Shown: piece after piece, positions 1-6,637 of the stretch
Position numbering within the stretch: position 1 is the stretch's first letter
How the letters are laid out: each line of letters starts with the position of its first letter
Source: Methanobacteriota archaeon
GTDB lineage: Archaea > Thermoplasmatota > Poseidoniia > Poseidoniales > Poseidoniaceae
Assembly (NCBI GenBank): GCA_002697705.1
Contig: NZXL01000035.1
Location: forward strand, 7,061-20,393
Length of the DNA: 13,333 nucleotides
Direction: 5' to 3'
Translations under genes and position numbers: made by a program
The notes under the pieces: model-generated
What the model was told of the DNA's origin: nothing
The model's input: only the letters and a program-made list of their open reading frames with translations
Databases searched by the model: none

Positions 1-590
1 TTGCCACTTTCGTGATCATACCTATTTATTCCGCCTCCACGCGACCAAACTTCAACACAATCATCATTCATTACCACATTGACAGTTTCTTCTGCCCTTG
101 GATATTTAGATAGTTTATTCCATGAAGGCTCTTCACTGCGCCATTTTTCATGGGCATCTTTGGTCATATTGTAGATTCCTTTTCTCCAAAGAACAAATGT
201 GAATGCAGAATTTTTTGAGTCTATTGCTAAAGGCTCAGCATCCAATACATGAGACCAAATATTTCCAGCAGGATGTATTGCTCTATCTAATGTTCGACGC
301 ATTCGAAGTTCACTTCTTTCGACCCCTTGAATAAAGTCTTGAGTTAAATCAAATGCAGCCATTCTTGCTAACCTTAATTCAGAATCGATCCAGGTGGCAA
401 CCATTTTTGAATCAATAATTGTTGAATTTCTAATCGGTGTCGGGAAAGGATTGATTGGTTTCTTAATTTGAACATAATTAGAATCGAGTTTTTGTAATTC
501 ACCATCTATTCCGATTACTATGAAACCTTCATTCCACTCGATAAGTTGTTTTGGCGTAAACTCCAAACATGCAGGAAGTTCACTGGCCAT
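1..590 (-). CDS. Unrecognised protein, N-terminal 196 residues (3' end beyond the window)
   Basis: An uninterrupted minus-strand frame runs from an ATG at 590 to the left edge. In-frame codons upstream of that ATG contain no other ATG, GTG or TTG before a stop at 639-641, so the start is well fixed. The translation begins MASELPACLEFTPKQ. It has no signal peptide or obvious membrane helix. It contains short beta-like blocks rich in W, D and G, such as FIVIGIDGEL near residues 24-33, AFTFVLWRKGIY near 144-155 and CVEVWSRGGG near 182-191. These are vaguely like a beta-propeller, but I see no diagnostic family motif. It is divergently transcribed from dtdA across a 76-bp gap. I do not recognise the family. 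Coding status rests on frame length (590 bases without a stop), protein-like composition and the divergent layout. Confidence 0.7.
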   Translation of the reverse strand, partial: MASELPACLEFTPKQLIEWNEGFIVIGIDGELQKLDSNYVQIKKPINPFPTPIRNSTIIDSKMVATWIDSELRLARMAAFDLTQDFIQGVERSELRMRRTLDRAIHPAGNIWSHVLDAEPLAIDSKNSAFTFVLWRKGIYNMTKDAHEKWRSEEPSWNKLSKYPRAEETVNVVMNDDCVEVWSRGGGINRYDHESG

Positions 591-666
591 AGCAATGCCA
601 ATATGGCTTAGTTTGTCAATTCTCGTATTAAGAAGGTCTCAAAAATGAGATACTAATGCGATATAC
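591..666. promoter_or_regulatory. Divergent intergenic region between the unknown gene and dtdA
   Basis: This 76-bp gap must hold the promoters of both flanking genes. I see no strong Shine-Dalgarno sequence before either ATG. A small inverted repeat, TCTCA-AAAA-TGAGA (637-650), lies 17 bp before the dtdA start. An A/T-rich TATTAAG lies near 627-633. Neither is strong enough to name as a TATA box or an operator. Confidence 0.3.
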
Positions 667-1632
667 ATGTCTCCCACTGAAGTCCGACTTATCATAGTCA
701 GTGGAGGAGATATTGCTTCGACAAATCAGGCAGATATTCTTCTAGAAAACTATTCTTGGGATGAGATAAAAAAAGTAGAAGGACATCCTTGTTATTCCAT
801 CCATGATATTAGAATGTGGATTCATCCCGGTGGAGTCTTATTCGAGGATAATTTAGATATTAGGTGGCAAAAGGCTACGGGCGAAAAGGTAATTGAAGCA
901 ATTTTTCCTTCTCGTCATTCCGCAAAAAGTGGAAATGCTTCTCTAACTCTTCATCCAATTGGAGTTCCTCAACTAGACTTTGATGAGCAAGCCCCTTATG
1001 GTGGCAAGAGTGGAAATGCTCCACCTCCTTCGCCAAGACTTGCTTCATGGTGGCGGAATCTAAAGCAAATGGTAAATGGTTCAGAAATCGAAAATCAGTT
1101 TGACCTTTCGCTAGAAGTTACCCATCATGGGCCATGGATTAGTGTACCATCGATATTTGTTGAAGTTGGTTCAACTGCCAAGACTTGGGGGCATATTGGT
1201 GCAGCTACTATTCTGGCAGAACTTATTGCTAAGGGGCTTGGTTTAGATGAAACTGAAAATATTGGCGTCTGGGATAAGCAAGTCAATTCAGGCGACCCAG
1301 TTCTAATCACTCTAGGAGGTGGTCACTATTCACCAAGAGCGAATAAACTAGGGTTAAATGAAGGGATTTGGATTGGACATATGCTTGCAACATATGCACT
1401 TCCATTCGTGAAACCCGATGAAGAAGATACGATTCCTGGAGGAAATTGGAAGAATTCAATTAATGCTGCAGTTGAATCCACTAAGTTAGCATTTCCAAAT
1501 GGAAACATCATCTGTTCGATGGATAAGAAAGCATTCAAAGGATGGCAAAGACAGGCGATTCGAGAGCATTTGATAGATATCGATATTCCTTTGATGAATA
1601 CGAAATCAATTTTGGAATTGATAGAAAAATAA
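667..1632 (+). CDS. dtdA: D-aminoacyl-tRNA deacylase, archaeal DTD2/GEK1 type
   Basis: This enzyme hydrolyses D-amino acids wrongly attached to tRNA, recycling the tRNA and keeping D-residues out of proteins; it acts in the cytoplasm. The 321-residue product carries the signature blocks of the archaeal/plant DTD2 (GEK1) family in the expected order. These are SRHSAKSGNASLT at residues 82-94, YGGK at 111-114, EVTHHGP at 150-156 followed by P..FVEVGST to 170, GGGHYSPR at 217-224 and the GHML segment at 237-240. It is somewhat longer than the roughly 275 residues of Pyrococcus-type homologues, with extra residues around 113-145 and 195-210. The ATG at 667 gives a natural N-terminal beta strand (VRLIIVSG). 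No Shine-Dalgarno is visible, so the message may be leaderless. The family is Zn-dependent and unrelated to bacterial Dtd. KSGNA occurs twice, at residues 87-91 and 114-118. Confidence 0.93.
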   Translation: MSPTEVRLIIVSGGDIASTNQADILLENYSWDEIKKVEGHPCYSIHDIRMWIHPGGVLFEDNLDIRWQKATGEKVIEAIFPSRHSAKSGNASLTLHPIGVPQLDFDEQAPYGGKSGNAPPPSPRLASWWRNLKQMVNGSEIENQFDLSLEVTHHGPWISVPSIFVEVGSTAKTWGHIGAATILAELIAKGLGLDETENIGVWDKQVNSGDPVLITLGGGHYSPRANKLGLNEGIWIGHMLATYALPFVKPDEEDTIPGGNWKNSINAAVESTKLAFPNGNIICSMDKKAFKGWQRQAIREHLIDIDIPLMNTKSILELIEK

Positions 1633-1640
1633 TCACAAGC

Positions 1641-1658
1641 CTCAAGAATCTCCTTGAG
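1641..1658 (+). other. Small inverted repeat between dtdA and the proline dehydrogenase gene
   Basis: CTCAAG (1641-1646) and CTTGAG (1653-1658) form a perfect 6-bp stem around a 6-nt loop. It begins 8 bases after the dtdA stop and ends 21 bases before the next start. No T tract follows, so a classical terminator is unlikely. It may be a minor mRNA hairpin or chance. Confidence 0.3.
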
Positions 1659-1679
1659 AAGCATTAGTTGAGGGTGGCT

Positions 1680-2657
1680 ATGGTAAGTTGGTTTTCCAAG
1701 TTGGTAGTCGCCAGTACCGTTCGCATGCCAAAATGGTTTGTTAAATGGGTATCTCGAAGATATGTAGCAGGATCTGAGTTATCTGACGCTGTTAGGATTA
1801 TGCAGAGATTGAGTAAGGAAAATGCCTGCTTCACTGTCGATGTTCTTGGTGAAGAGATTTCAAGTATGGAAGAAGCTCAGTATTTTTATGATGAATATGT
1901 GAGAGTTACAAATGCCATTATTGAGCATAATTTAGATGCTAATTTGAGTATTAAACCCACAGCCTTCGGACTGCTTATTGATTCTGAAAAAGGATTCCAG
2001 AATATCAAGAATTTAGTTGAGATGGCCTCAAAACATGATATTTTTGTACGTTTAGATATGGAAGATCATCGAGTAACACAAGATACTATTCAAGTTGTTA
2101 TCGATTTACATTCTCAGGGTTTAACAAATGTTGGAACTGTTTTGCAAGGTCGATTGTTTAGAACTTTGGAAGATATTGATAATCTCGAATCACAATTAGG
2201 CCCTATGGCAGATTATCGAATTTGTAAAGGAATATACTTGGAACCAGAAGAGATTTCTTTCACTACCTATTCTGATATTGTTTCTGCAACAAATTCGTGT
2301 ATCGATAAAATGTTGTCAGCAGGGGCTTATTGTGCAATTGCTTCACATGATGTTCCTGTAATAAAACATGCAAAATCTGCTTTGAAATCATTTGGCATGG
2401 GACCTAATATAGATGATCCTAGGGCTAATGCTGGAGATAAAAGAAATGCTAAAGGAAATGGATATGAATTTCAAATGCTTCTTGGAGTACGTGGTCCAAT
2501 GCGTCGAAAGTTAGCTGCAGAGGGTCATCGCACAAGAGTTTACATTCCGTACGGTGCAAAATGGTACGAATACAGTATTAGGCGACTAAAAGAGAATCCA
2601 ACTGTTGGTGCTCAAGTTGCTAAGGCATTTTTGATGCCTTGGACAAACCGACCTTAA
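1680..2657 (+). CDS. Proline dehydrogenase (single-domain PRODH)
   Basis: This FAD enzyme oxidises L-proline to 1-pyrroline-5-carboxylate and passes electrons to the quinone pool. The 325-residue product has the single-domain PRODH barrel motifs in order. They are the SIKPT strand with Lys92, RLDMEDH with Asp126, TVLQGRLFRTLEDI, YRICKGIYLEPEEISF, ASHD near 222-225, FQMLLGVRGP, and the substrate-binding VYIPYG..WYEYSIRRLKE with Arg301/Arg302. The length fits the Thermus-type monofunctional enzyme of about 307 residues. The frame could start at a TTG at 1668, but GAGG at 1670-1673, six bases before the ATG at 1680, decides for the ATG. The hydrophobic, basic N-terminus (WFSKLVV...WFVKWVSRR) may give membrane contact. 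No P5C dehydrogenase gene lies nearby. The gene follows dtdA by 47 bp and may share its transcript. Its stop overlaps the stop of the opposing gene by four bases. Confidence 0.9.
   Translation: MVSWFSKLVVASTVRMPKWFVKWVSRRYVAGSELSDAVRIMQRLSKENACFTVDVLGEEISSMEEAQYFYDEYVRVTNAIIEHNLDANLSIKPTAFGLLIDSEKGFQNIKNLVEMASKHDIFVRLDMEDHRVTQDTIQVVIDLHSQGLTNVGTVLQGRLFRTLEDIDNLESQLGPMADYRICKGIYLEPEEISFTTYSDIVSATNSCIDKMLSAGAYCAIASHDVPVIKHAKSALKSFGMGPNIDDPRANAGDKRNAKGNGYEFQMLLGVRGPMRRKLAAEGHRTRVYIPYGAKWYEYSIRRLKENPTVGAQVAKAFLMPWTNRP
2620..2642. terminator. Hairpin at the shared 3' end of the PRODH and HVO_0476-like genes
   Basis: AAGGCAT (2622-2628) and ATGCCTT (2634-2640) form a perfect 7-bp stem around TTTTG. 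The stem extends by a G-T wobble and a C-G pair to 2620/2642. It lies in the last codons of the PRODH gene and 11 bases beyond the stop of the opposing gene. It could therefore mark the 3' end of the minus-strand message. No long T run follows on that strand, so terminator activity is only an inference. Confidence 0.35.
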
Positions 2658-3421
2658 TTTCTAGGGCGCTTTTTCTTTCGTTTGTTAGAAGGTGTCACTC
2701 GCTTCTTAGTGATCTCTTTTGGTACAACTGGGTTTGGATTAAATCCTAATCTTCCTTCTTTCCATGCTTGTCGCCTCTCTCTAGGAGTCTTTGGCTCAAA
2801 GTGTTCAGGCTGAGGAGGCTCATGCAGATACATTCTCTTGATATCTTGAGATTCCACTGTTCCACGCATTGTCCTTCCTTGACCAGTATGTATCGCTCGA
2901 ATTCTCCAAGTCTCACCCTTGTGGTCCATCAAATGCCCAGCAGTGAAAGTTTTACCATATTCTACTAGAATTGATTCTGAATCTGATTGTTCTCCCCTTG
3001 TTAAAGTCATTTTAACTCTAATCATATCTGTTCTCAAAGCAGAAATCCGCATCACTTCACCAGCAATTGAAGTCTTGGCTTTTCTTTCACCAGAGACCAA
3101 TATCTGATTAATGGTCCACAACATGTCATTTTCTTCGAAAACATCACCTAGACTAAATTCTTCATCACCATCGACATCAATAGTTATTTTTTGTGAACTA
3201 GGTCCATCAGTTAGGATAAATGGAATTCTAATTAATTTAGGTGGACGGATTTCTAAGGTATATACAAGACTACACTCGTTACATTTTAGCAATACGTCAC
3301 GACCTTCCCCTACAGGCTTCTCACGCAGTAATTCATGTCCAGTCACTTCATTACATGCTTCGCAAAAGTTAGCATTTTCTAGGACTTCCTCATCATCGAC
3401 CTCATTTACGTCATCAGACAT
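2654..3421 (-). CDS. HVO_0476-family zinc-finger protein
   Basis: The 255-residue product begins with an acidic leader (MSDDVNEVDDEEVLEN). A zinc ribbon follows, with CEAC (Cys20, Cys23) and CNEC (Cys47, Cys50), then two similar beta-rich segments. Each segment resembles an SH3-like barrel, marked by SLGDVFEENDMLWTINQI and TAGHLMDHKGETWRIRAI. This arrangement matches the archaeal HVO_0476 family, whose molecular function is not established; a nucleic-acid or ribosome-linked role is a guess. The C-terminus is a strongly basic tail (KKRVTPSNKRKKKRPRN) that could bind RNA or DNA. The longest frame starts at a TTG at 3433. I chose the ATG at 3421 because GAGGG at 3427-3431 sits five bases before it. 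The gene is divergent from the methyltransferase gene, and its stop interlocks with the PRODH stop (TTAA at 2654-2657). Confidence 0.8.
   Translation of the reverse strand: MSDDVNEVDDEEVLENANFCEACNEVTGHELLREKPVGEGRDVLLKCNECSLVYTLEIRPPKLIRIPFILTDGPSSQKITIDVDGDEEFSLGDVFEENDMLWTINQILVSGERKAKTSIAGEVMRISALRTDMIRVKMTLTRGEQSDSESILVEYGKTFTAGHLMDHKGETWRIRAIHTGQGRTMRGTVESQDIKRMYLHEPPQPEHFEPKTPRERRQAWKEGRLGFNPNPVVPKEITKKRVTPSNKRKKKRPRN
2670..2683 (+). terminator. T-rich tract after the PRODH stop, inside the opposing gene
   Basis: Thirteen bases past the PRODH stop, the plus strand reads TTTTTCTTTCGTTT. Archaeal RNA polymerase can terminate at U-rich tracts without a hairpin, so this is a plausible termination site for PRODH. 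The tract exists because the opposing gene encodes a Lys/Arg-rich tail with A-rich codons. Its function is inferred from position and composition only. Confidence 0.35.
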
Positions 3422-3519
3422 GATATCCCTCAACCAACCGTGAAAGGTTGTATCTTTGAAGTCACCGGCTAAAAATCGTCAAAGCGAGCATTCATCATGG
3501 TTGTCTCATTGGGCTCGGT
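3422..3519. promoter_or_regulatory. Divergent intergenic region, HVO_0476-like gene / methyltransferase gene
   Basis: This 98-bp gap holds promoters for both flanking genes. On the plus strand CTAAAAAT (about 3469-3476) is a possible TATA element roughly 45 bp before the methyltransferase ATG. Minus-strand GAGGG (3427-3431) is the Shine-Dalgarno of the HVO_0476-like gene. A short inverted repeat, CAACC...GGTTG, spans 3431-3450. Assignments other than the Shine-Dalgarno are weak. Confidence 0.35.
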
Positions 3520-4260
3520 ATGGGTGAGGAAGTGCAAGGTAGTACCCCCTCGAAAGCAGATGTTCTTCCATATATTTTATCGAAAGATTCTGAAATGCCG
3601 AGGGATGAACCTCAAATCGCCGCTAATATTTCACAACAACTACAACACATGGGTCTTTCAACCTGGTCACAATCAGTAATTCGTAGATTGCGAAATTCAA
3701 TTCATAAATTAAAACCTAAAAGAGTAATCGAAGTTGGAGCAGGAATTGGCCACCGTTCGGCTTGGTTATATGATTTATTTACTGAAGACTCAACACCTGA
3801 AAGATATGATCTAGTCGAGCAAGGGGCAAAATTTGCTGTAATTCTACATCGTTTGATGACTAGATATGGGGCAGAAGACTGGACAAATATTGTAGTTGGA
3901 GAAATTCCATCTCTTGTTGCTGAAACAACCGCATGGAGTGCAGCCTCAGCCACAGGCCTAGAAGTTGGAGACTCACCATTAGGTGTCGATTCTGATGTCA
4001 TAATCGTTGATTCGAAGATAGAAGATTTAGCAGAATATATTGAAATATTACTCCCGCTGTTAAGTGATGGTGGAGTTCTTTTCACTTGTGAACCACCAGT
4101 TCCAGCAGGAGATATAGATGAAGATGATGAAGAAATGATGAAACATGTCAATGGATTCAACTCTTGGATCGAATTGATAACTAAAACTCAAGAAACTCAC
4201 TATGTTGCATTTAGTCCTCTATTTGAAGGAGTTCTTGTGGCTTTTTTAGCCAAAAATTAG
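3520..4260 (+). CDS. Class I SAM-dependent methyltransferase, substrate unknown
   Basis: The 246-residue product has the Rossmann methyltransferase layout. A helical N-terminal cap (residues 30-65) is followed by motif I VIEVGAGIGHRSAWLYD (69-85), then an acidic residue ending beta-2 in YDLVEQG (Glu100). The beta-4 strand SDVIIVDSK is at 158-166, with LLPLLSDGGVLFTCEPP at 178-193 as the beta-5 region. The length and cap resemble small-molecule or protein methyltransferases of the predicted O-methyltransferase type, but no residue visible here fixes the substrate. An acidic insert (GDIDEDDEEMM, 197-207) follows beta-5. The ATG at 3520 is the first in frame; no Shine-Dalgarno is seen, and Met26 at 3595 is an alternative start. 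The gene is convergent with the subtilase gene, with stop codons sharing TTAG at 4257-4260. Confidence 0.8.
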   Translation: MGEEVQGSTPSKADVLPYILSKDSEMPRDEPQIAANISQQLQHMGLSTWSQSVIRRLRNSIHKLKPKRVIEVGAGIGHRSAWLYDLFTEDSTPERYDLVEQGAKFAVILHRLMTRYGAEDWTNIVVGEIPSLVAETTAWSAASATGLEVGDSPLGVDSDVIIVDSKIEDLAEYIEILLPLLSDGGVLFTCEPPVPAGDIDEDDEEMMKHVNGFNSWIELITKTQETHYVAFSPLFEGVLVAFLAKN

Positions 4261-5414
4261 ACTGAACCTGATGCAATTAACAAATCATTGATTTGTAAAA
4301 GACCGTATCCATAATTGTCATCATGCCCCTCTTGTCCATCTCTAGCTTTTACAGAGTTCAATATTAATTGCTTTATCTGAGTCACTGTATCTGAATTAGA
4401 TTGTTCATTATCACTACTAAGTTCAGGTGAATTTTCAAGAAGTAAGGCAATGGCTCCGGTTACAAAAACAGTTGAAGCACTTGTCCCATCAACAATCGAC
4501 CAAGAATTTTGATTATTTATCACAGGCACGGATTCTCCCGGAGCTACAATTTCAGGTTTTTTATTCGGATCTTGCCTAGGTAATAGTAGTGGGAAAAGAC
4601 TTCCATCATTATCTCCGATAGAAGAACCAGACCAATGAGTCTCCGATAATGTGACTCCACCTACTGAAATCACCAATTGTTCACTACTAGGATGTGCAAC
4701 ATCGCCGTCATCATCAGATCCCCCGTCATTACCTGCTGCTGCTACGACAACAATACCTTGGTCGATAGCATCGTTTGCAGCATCACCAGAGTCCCTGCCG
4801 CTGAATGGATTGAATGGTAGTATTCCTGGTGCACCGCCTAGAGATAGTGAAATCACATTCACATTTTGTTCAACACACCAGTCTATCGCTTGTGCAACAA
4901 CTTCATCGCTACCCTGTCCATTTACTCCATCAAGTGCTTTAGCGACATATAAGTCCACATTTGGTGCAACTCCCTTAATCCAACCATCGGCAACTAATAT
5001 CCCTGCCATACTTGTTCCATGTCCATTATCATCATATGGTTCAGTTTCACTCGAGATTAAATCTCTCCACCCAGCAAGACTTAATCCCGATAAGTCAGGA
5101 TGCGTCATATCAATTCCTGAATCTACTATGCAAACAGATATTCCTTCACCGTCAAGTGATACATCATCTAATTGTATCATTTCACTATATGTTTCCTGAT
5201 AAGAAATTGCCTCTTCGCTTGGCCTTAGTGAGAAAACACCTTCATCATCGATGAAATTGACTAGCCAGAATATAGATACAATCAGTAATATCGATATCCC
5301 AATACTAACTACCTTTCGAGCAAGAACTAGGTCGCCAGAATACAATATTGCATTTTCAGGTTGTTCAATAGGAACAACAGGAGGTAATTCAGGAATGGTA
5401 AAATCATCACTCAT
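4257..5414 (-). CDS. Membrane-anchored subtilisin-like serine protease (family S8)
   Basis: This is a serine endopeptidase, probably acting on the outer face of the membrane. With the ATG at 5414 (385 residues), about 33 proline-rich cytoplasmic residues come first, then one transmembrane helix near 34-54 and a short acidic linker. The subtilase domain follows, with catalytic Asp98 in CIVDSGIDMTHPDL, His132 in DDNGHGTSMAGI, oxyanion Asn229 in AAAGNDGG and Ser312 in DGTSASTVFVTGA. All four key residues are present, so it should be active. No I9-type propeptide or cleavable signal is evident: only about 35 residues separate the helix from the Asp strand. Acidic loops (SDDDGD) may bind calcium. 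A TTG at 5423 could start the frame and overlap the upstream TGA, but it would add only three residues. It is the last gene of the operon, five bases after the cysteine desulfurase. Confidence 0.92.
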   Translation of the reverse strand: MSDDFTIPELPPVVPIEQPENAILYSGDLVLARKVVSIGISILLIVSIFWLVNFIDDEGVFSLRPSEEAISYQETYSEMIQLDDVSLDGEGISVCIVDSGIDMTHPDLSGLSLAGWRDLISSETEPYDDNGHGTSMAGILVADGWIKGVAPNVDLYVAKALDGVNGQGSDEVVAQAIDWCVEQNVNVISLSLGGAPGILPFNPFSGRDSGDAANDAIDQGIVVVAAAGNDGGSDDDGDVAHPSSEQLVISVGGVTLSETHWSGSSIGDNDGSLFPLLLPRQDPNKKPEIVAPGESVPVINNQNSWSIVDGTSASTVFVTGAIALLLENSPELSSDNEQSNSDTVTQIKQLILNSVKARDGQEGHDDNYGYGLLQINDLLIASGSV

Positions 5415-5419
5415 ATGAA

Positions 5420-6637
5420 TCAACTAAATGCTTCAACAGCCTCACAAAAGGTATCAACAAATAATTTCGCATCATCTTCAGTATTATAGAGGTAGGCTGA
5501 AGCCCTTAGAGACCCATCCTTGTGTCCTCTATCATTAAACCAAGAGTGGACACAATGTTGTCCACTTCGAACCATTACACCCGCAGCCTCATCGAGTAAA
5601 ATTGCAATATCATGGGCAGGTAATTGATTCATCAAGATTGAACAAATTCCACTTCGCATTTCAGGATTTTCAGGTCCAATGATTTCTATTCCATTCAAAT
5701 GTTTGATACCATTGGTCATTATTCTGTTCAAATTCACTTCATGCTCATGAACGGCATCCATATCTAATTTAGAAAGATAGTCAATTGCCGAACCACTAGC
5801 GATCAATCCAGCGAAGTTACCAAGTCCTCCTTCGAATTTACTCGGAGGTTTAGCCCATTCTAATGAATCATAAGTAGTTGAGGTTACGGTTTGTCCACCA
5901 GCCTGTATTGTTCTCATATTTTCCAACAATTCAGTACGCCCCCATAGTCCGCCCATTCCTGAAGGGCCACACATCTTGTGAATAGAGAATGATAGGAAAT
6001 CAATATCCAAATCCTGAACATCGACTTTCATGTGAGGAGTAGATTGTGCGCCATCGACACTAATCAGTGCGTTATGATCATGAGTTACTTTAGTGATTTC
6101 TTTGACTGGTATTTTCACACCATCCAAATTCCCTACATGACTCATAGAAACTAGTTTCAATTTATCTCCAGCATCTGAGCAAGCCTCTTCAAAACTTTGC
6201 ATATTGAATGAATTGTCTGGATTTGATTTAACAACTCTATGTTCGATACCAAACTCTTGTTTGAGTTGTATCCATGGAACTAAGTTTGAATTATGTTCAC
6301 GATCACCAGTTATAATCACATCACCTTTTTGCCAACTAAGGCCTTTGGCAATTTGGTTTAATGAATGCGTAGCATTCCTTGTAAATATCATTTCATTTGG
6401 TGAGTTGGCATTGATAAAATCAGCAACAGTTTTCCGAGATTGTTGAACCAAGCGAGATACTTGTGTTCCATATCTATGGACAGAACGCCCGCCACATCCA
6501 GGGTATTTACTATAGTAATCTGATATCGAATCAATTACTTGTTGAGGCTTCAAGGTGACACACGCATTGTCCAAATAAGCTGGAGGGTTATCTTGACAGA
6601 GAGTAGGAAAGTCTGAACGTAGGTGTGAGAAACTCAT
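5420..6637 (-). CDS. sufS: Cysteine desulfurase, SufS-like (class V aminotransferase fold)
   Basis: This PLP enzyme converts cysteine to alanine and leaves a persulfide sulfur for Fe-S clusters or thiolated tRNA. The 405-residue length matches SufS/CsdA. Visible motifs are YLDNACVTLKP at the N-terminus, REHNSNLVPW with the ring-stacking His115, SVDGAQS with Asp195 and Gln198, SIHKMCGPSGMGG with PLP-Lys221, VRSGQHCVHSWF with catalytic Cys362, and SLRASAYLYN with Arg378. The RSGQHC block, in the place of R(S/T)GHHC, indicates the SufS group rather than IscS. The longest frame starts at a TTG (6643). GGAGG at 6645-6649, seven bases before the ATG at 6637, fixes the start. Its A is shared with the upstream stop (TAATG), indicating translational coupling. 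No sufB, sufC, sufD or sufU lies in the window. Confidence 0.92.
   Translation of the reverse strand: MSFSHLRSDFPTLCQDNPPAYLDNACVTLKPQQVIDSISDYYSKYPGCGGRSVHRYGTQVSRLVQQSRKTVADFINANSPNEMIFTRNATHSLNQIAKGLSWQKGDVIITGDREHNSNLVPWIQLKQEFGIEHRVVKSNPDNSFNMQSFEEACSDAGDKLKLVSMSHVGNLDGVKIPVKEITKVTHDHNALISVDGAQSTPHMKVDVQDLDIDFLSFSIHKMCGPSGMGGLWGRTELLENMRTIQAGGQTVTSTTYDSLEWAKPPSKFEGGLGNFAGLIASGSAIDYLSKLDMDAVHEHEVNLNRIMTNGIKHLNGIEIIGPENPEMRSGICSILMNQLPAHDIAILLDEAAGVMVRSGQHCVHSWFNDRGHKDGSLRASAYLYNTEDDAKLFVDTFCEAVEAFS

Noticed and set aside
3497..3679. 60-residue plus-strand frame starting 23 bases before the methyltransferase ATG
   Set aside because: It is out of frame with the methyltransferase motifs and its translation has no recognisable features; probably chance overlap.
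3702..4160. 152-residue minus-strand frame inside the methyltransferase gene
   Set aside because: Ser-rich, without motifs, antisense to a methyltransferase with clear motif I; a shadow frame.
4280..4296. 17-bp palindrome ACAAATCA-T-TGATTTGT just after the methyltransferase stop
   Set aside because: Weak A/T stem with a very short loop and no T tract after it on either strand; within coding sequence and plausibly chance.
4651..5199. 182-residue plus-strand frame inside the subtilase gene
   Set aside because: Low-complexity Ser/Thr/Pro-rich translation antisense to a motif-complete subtilase; a shadow frame.
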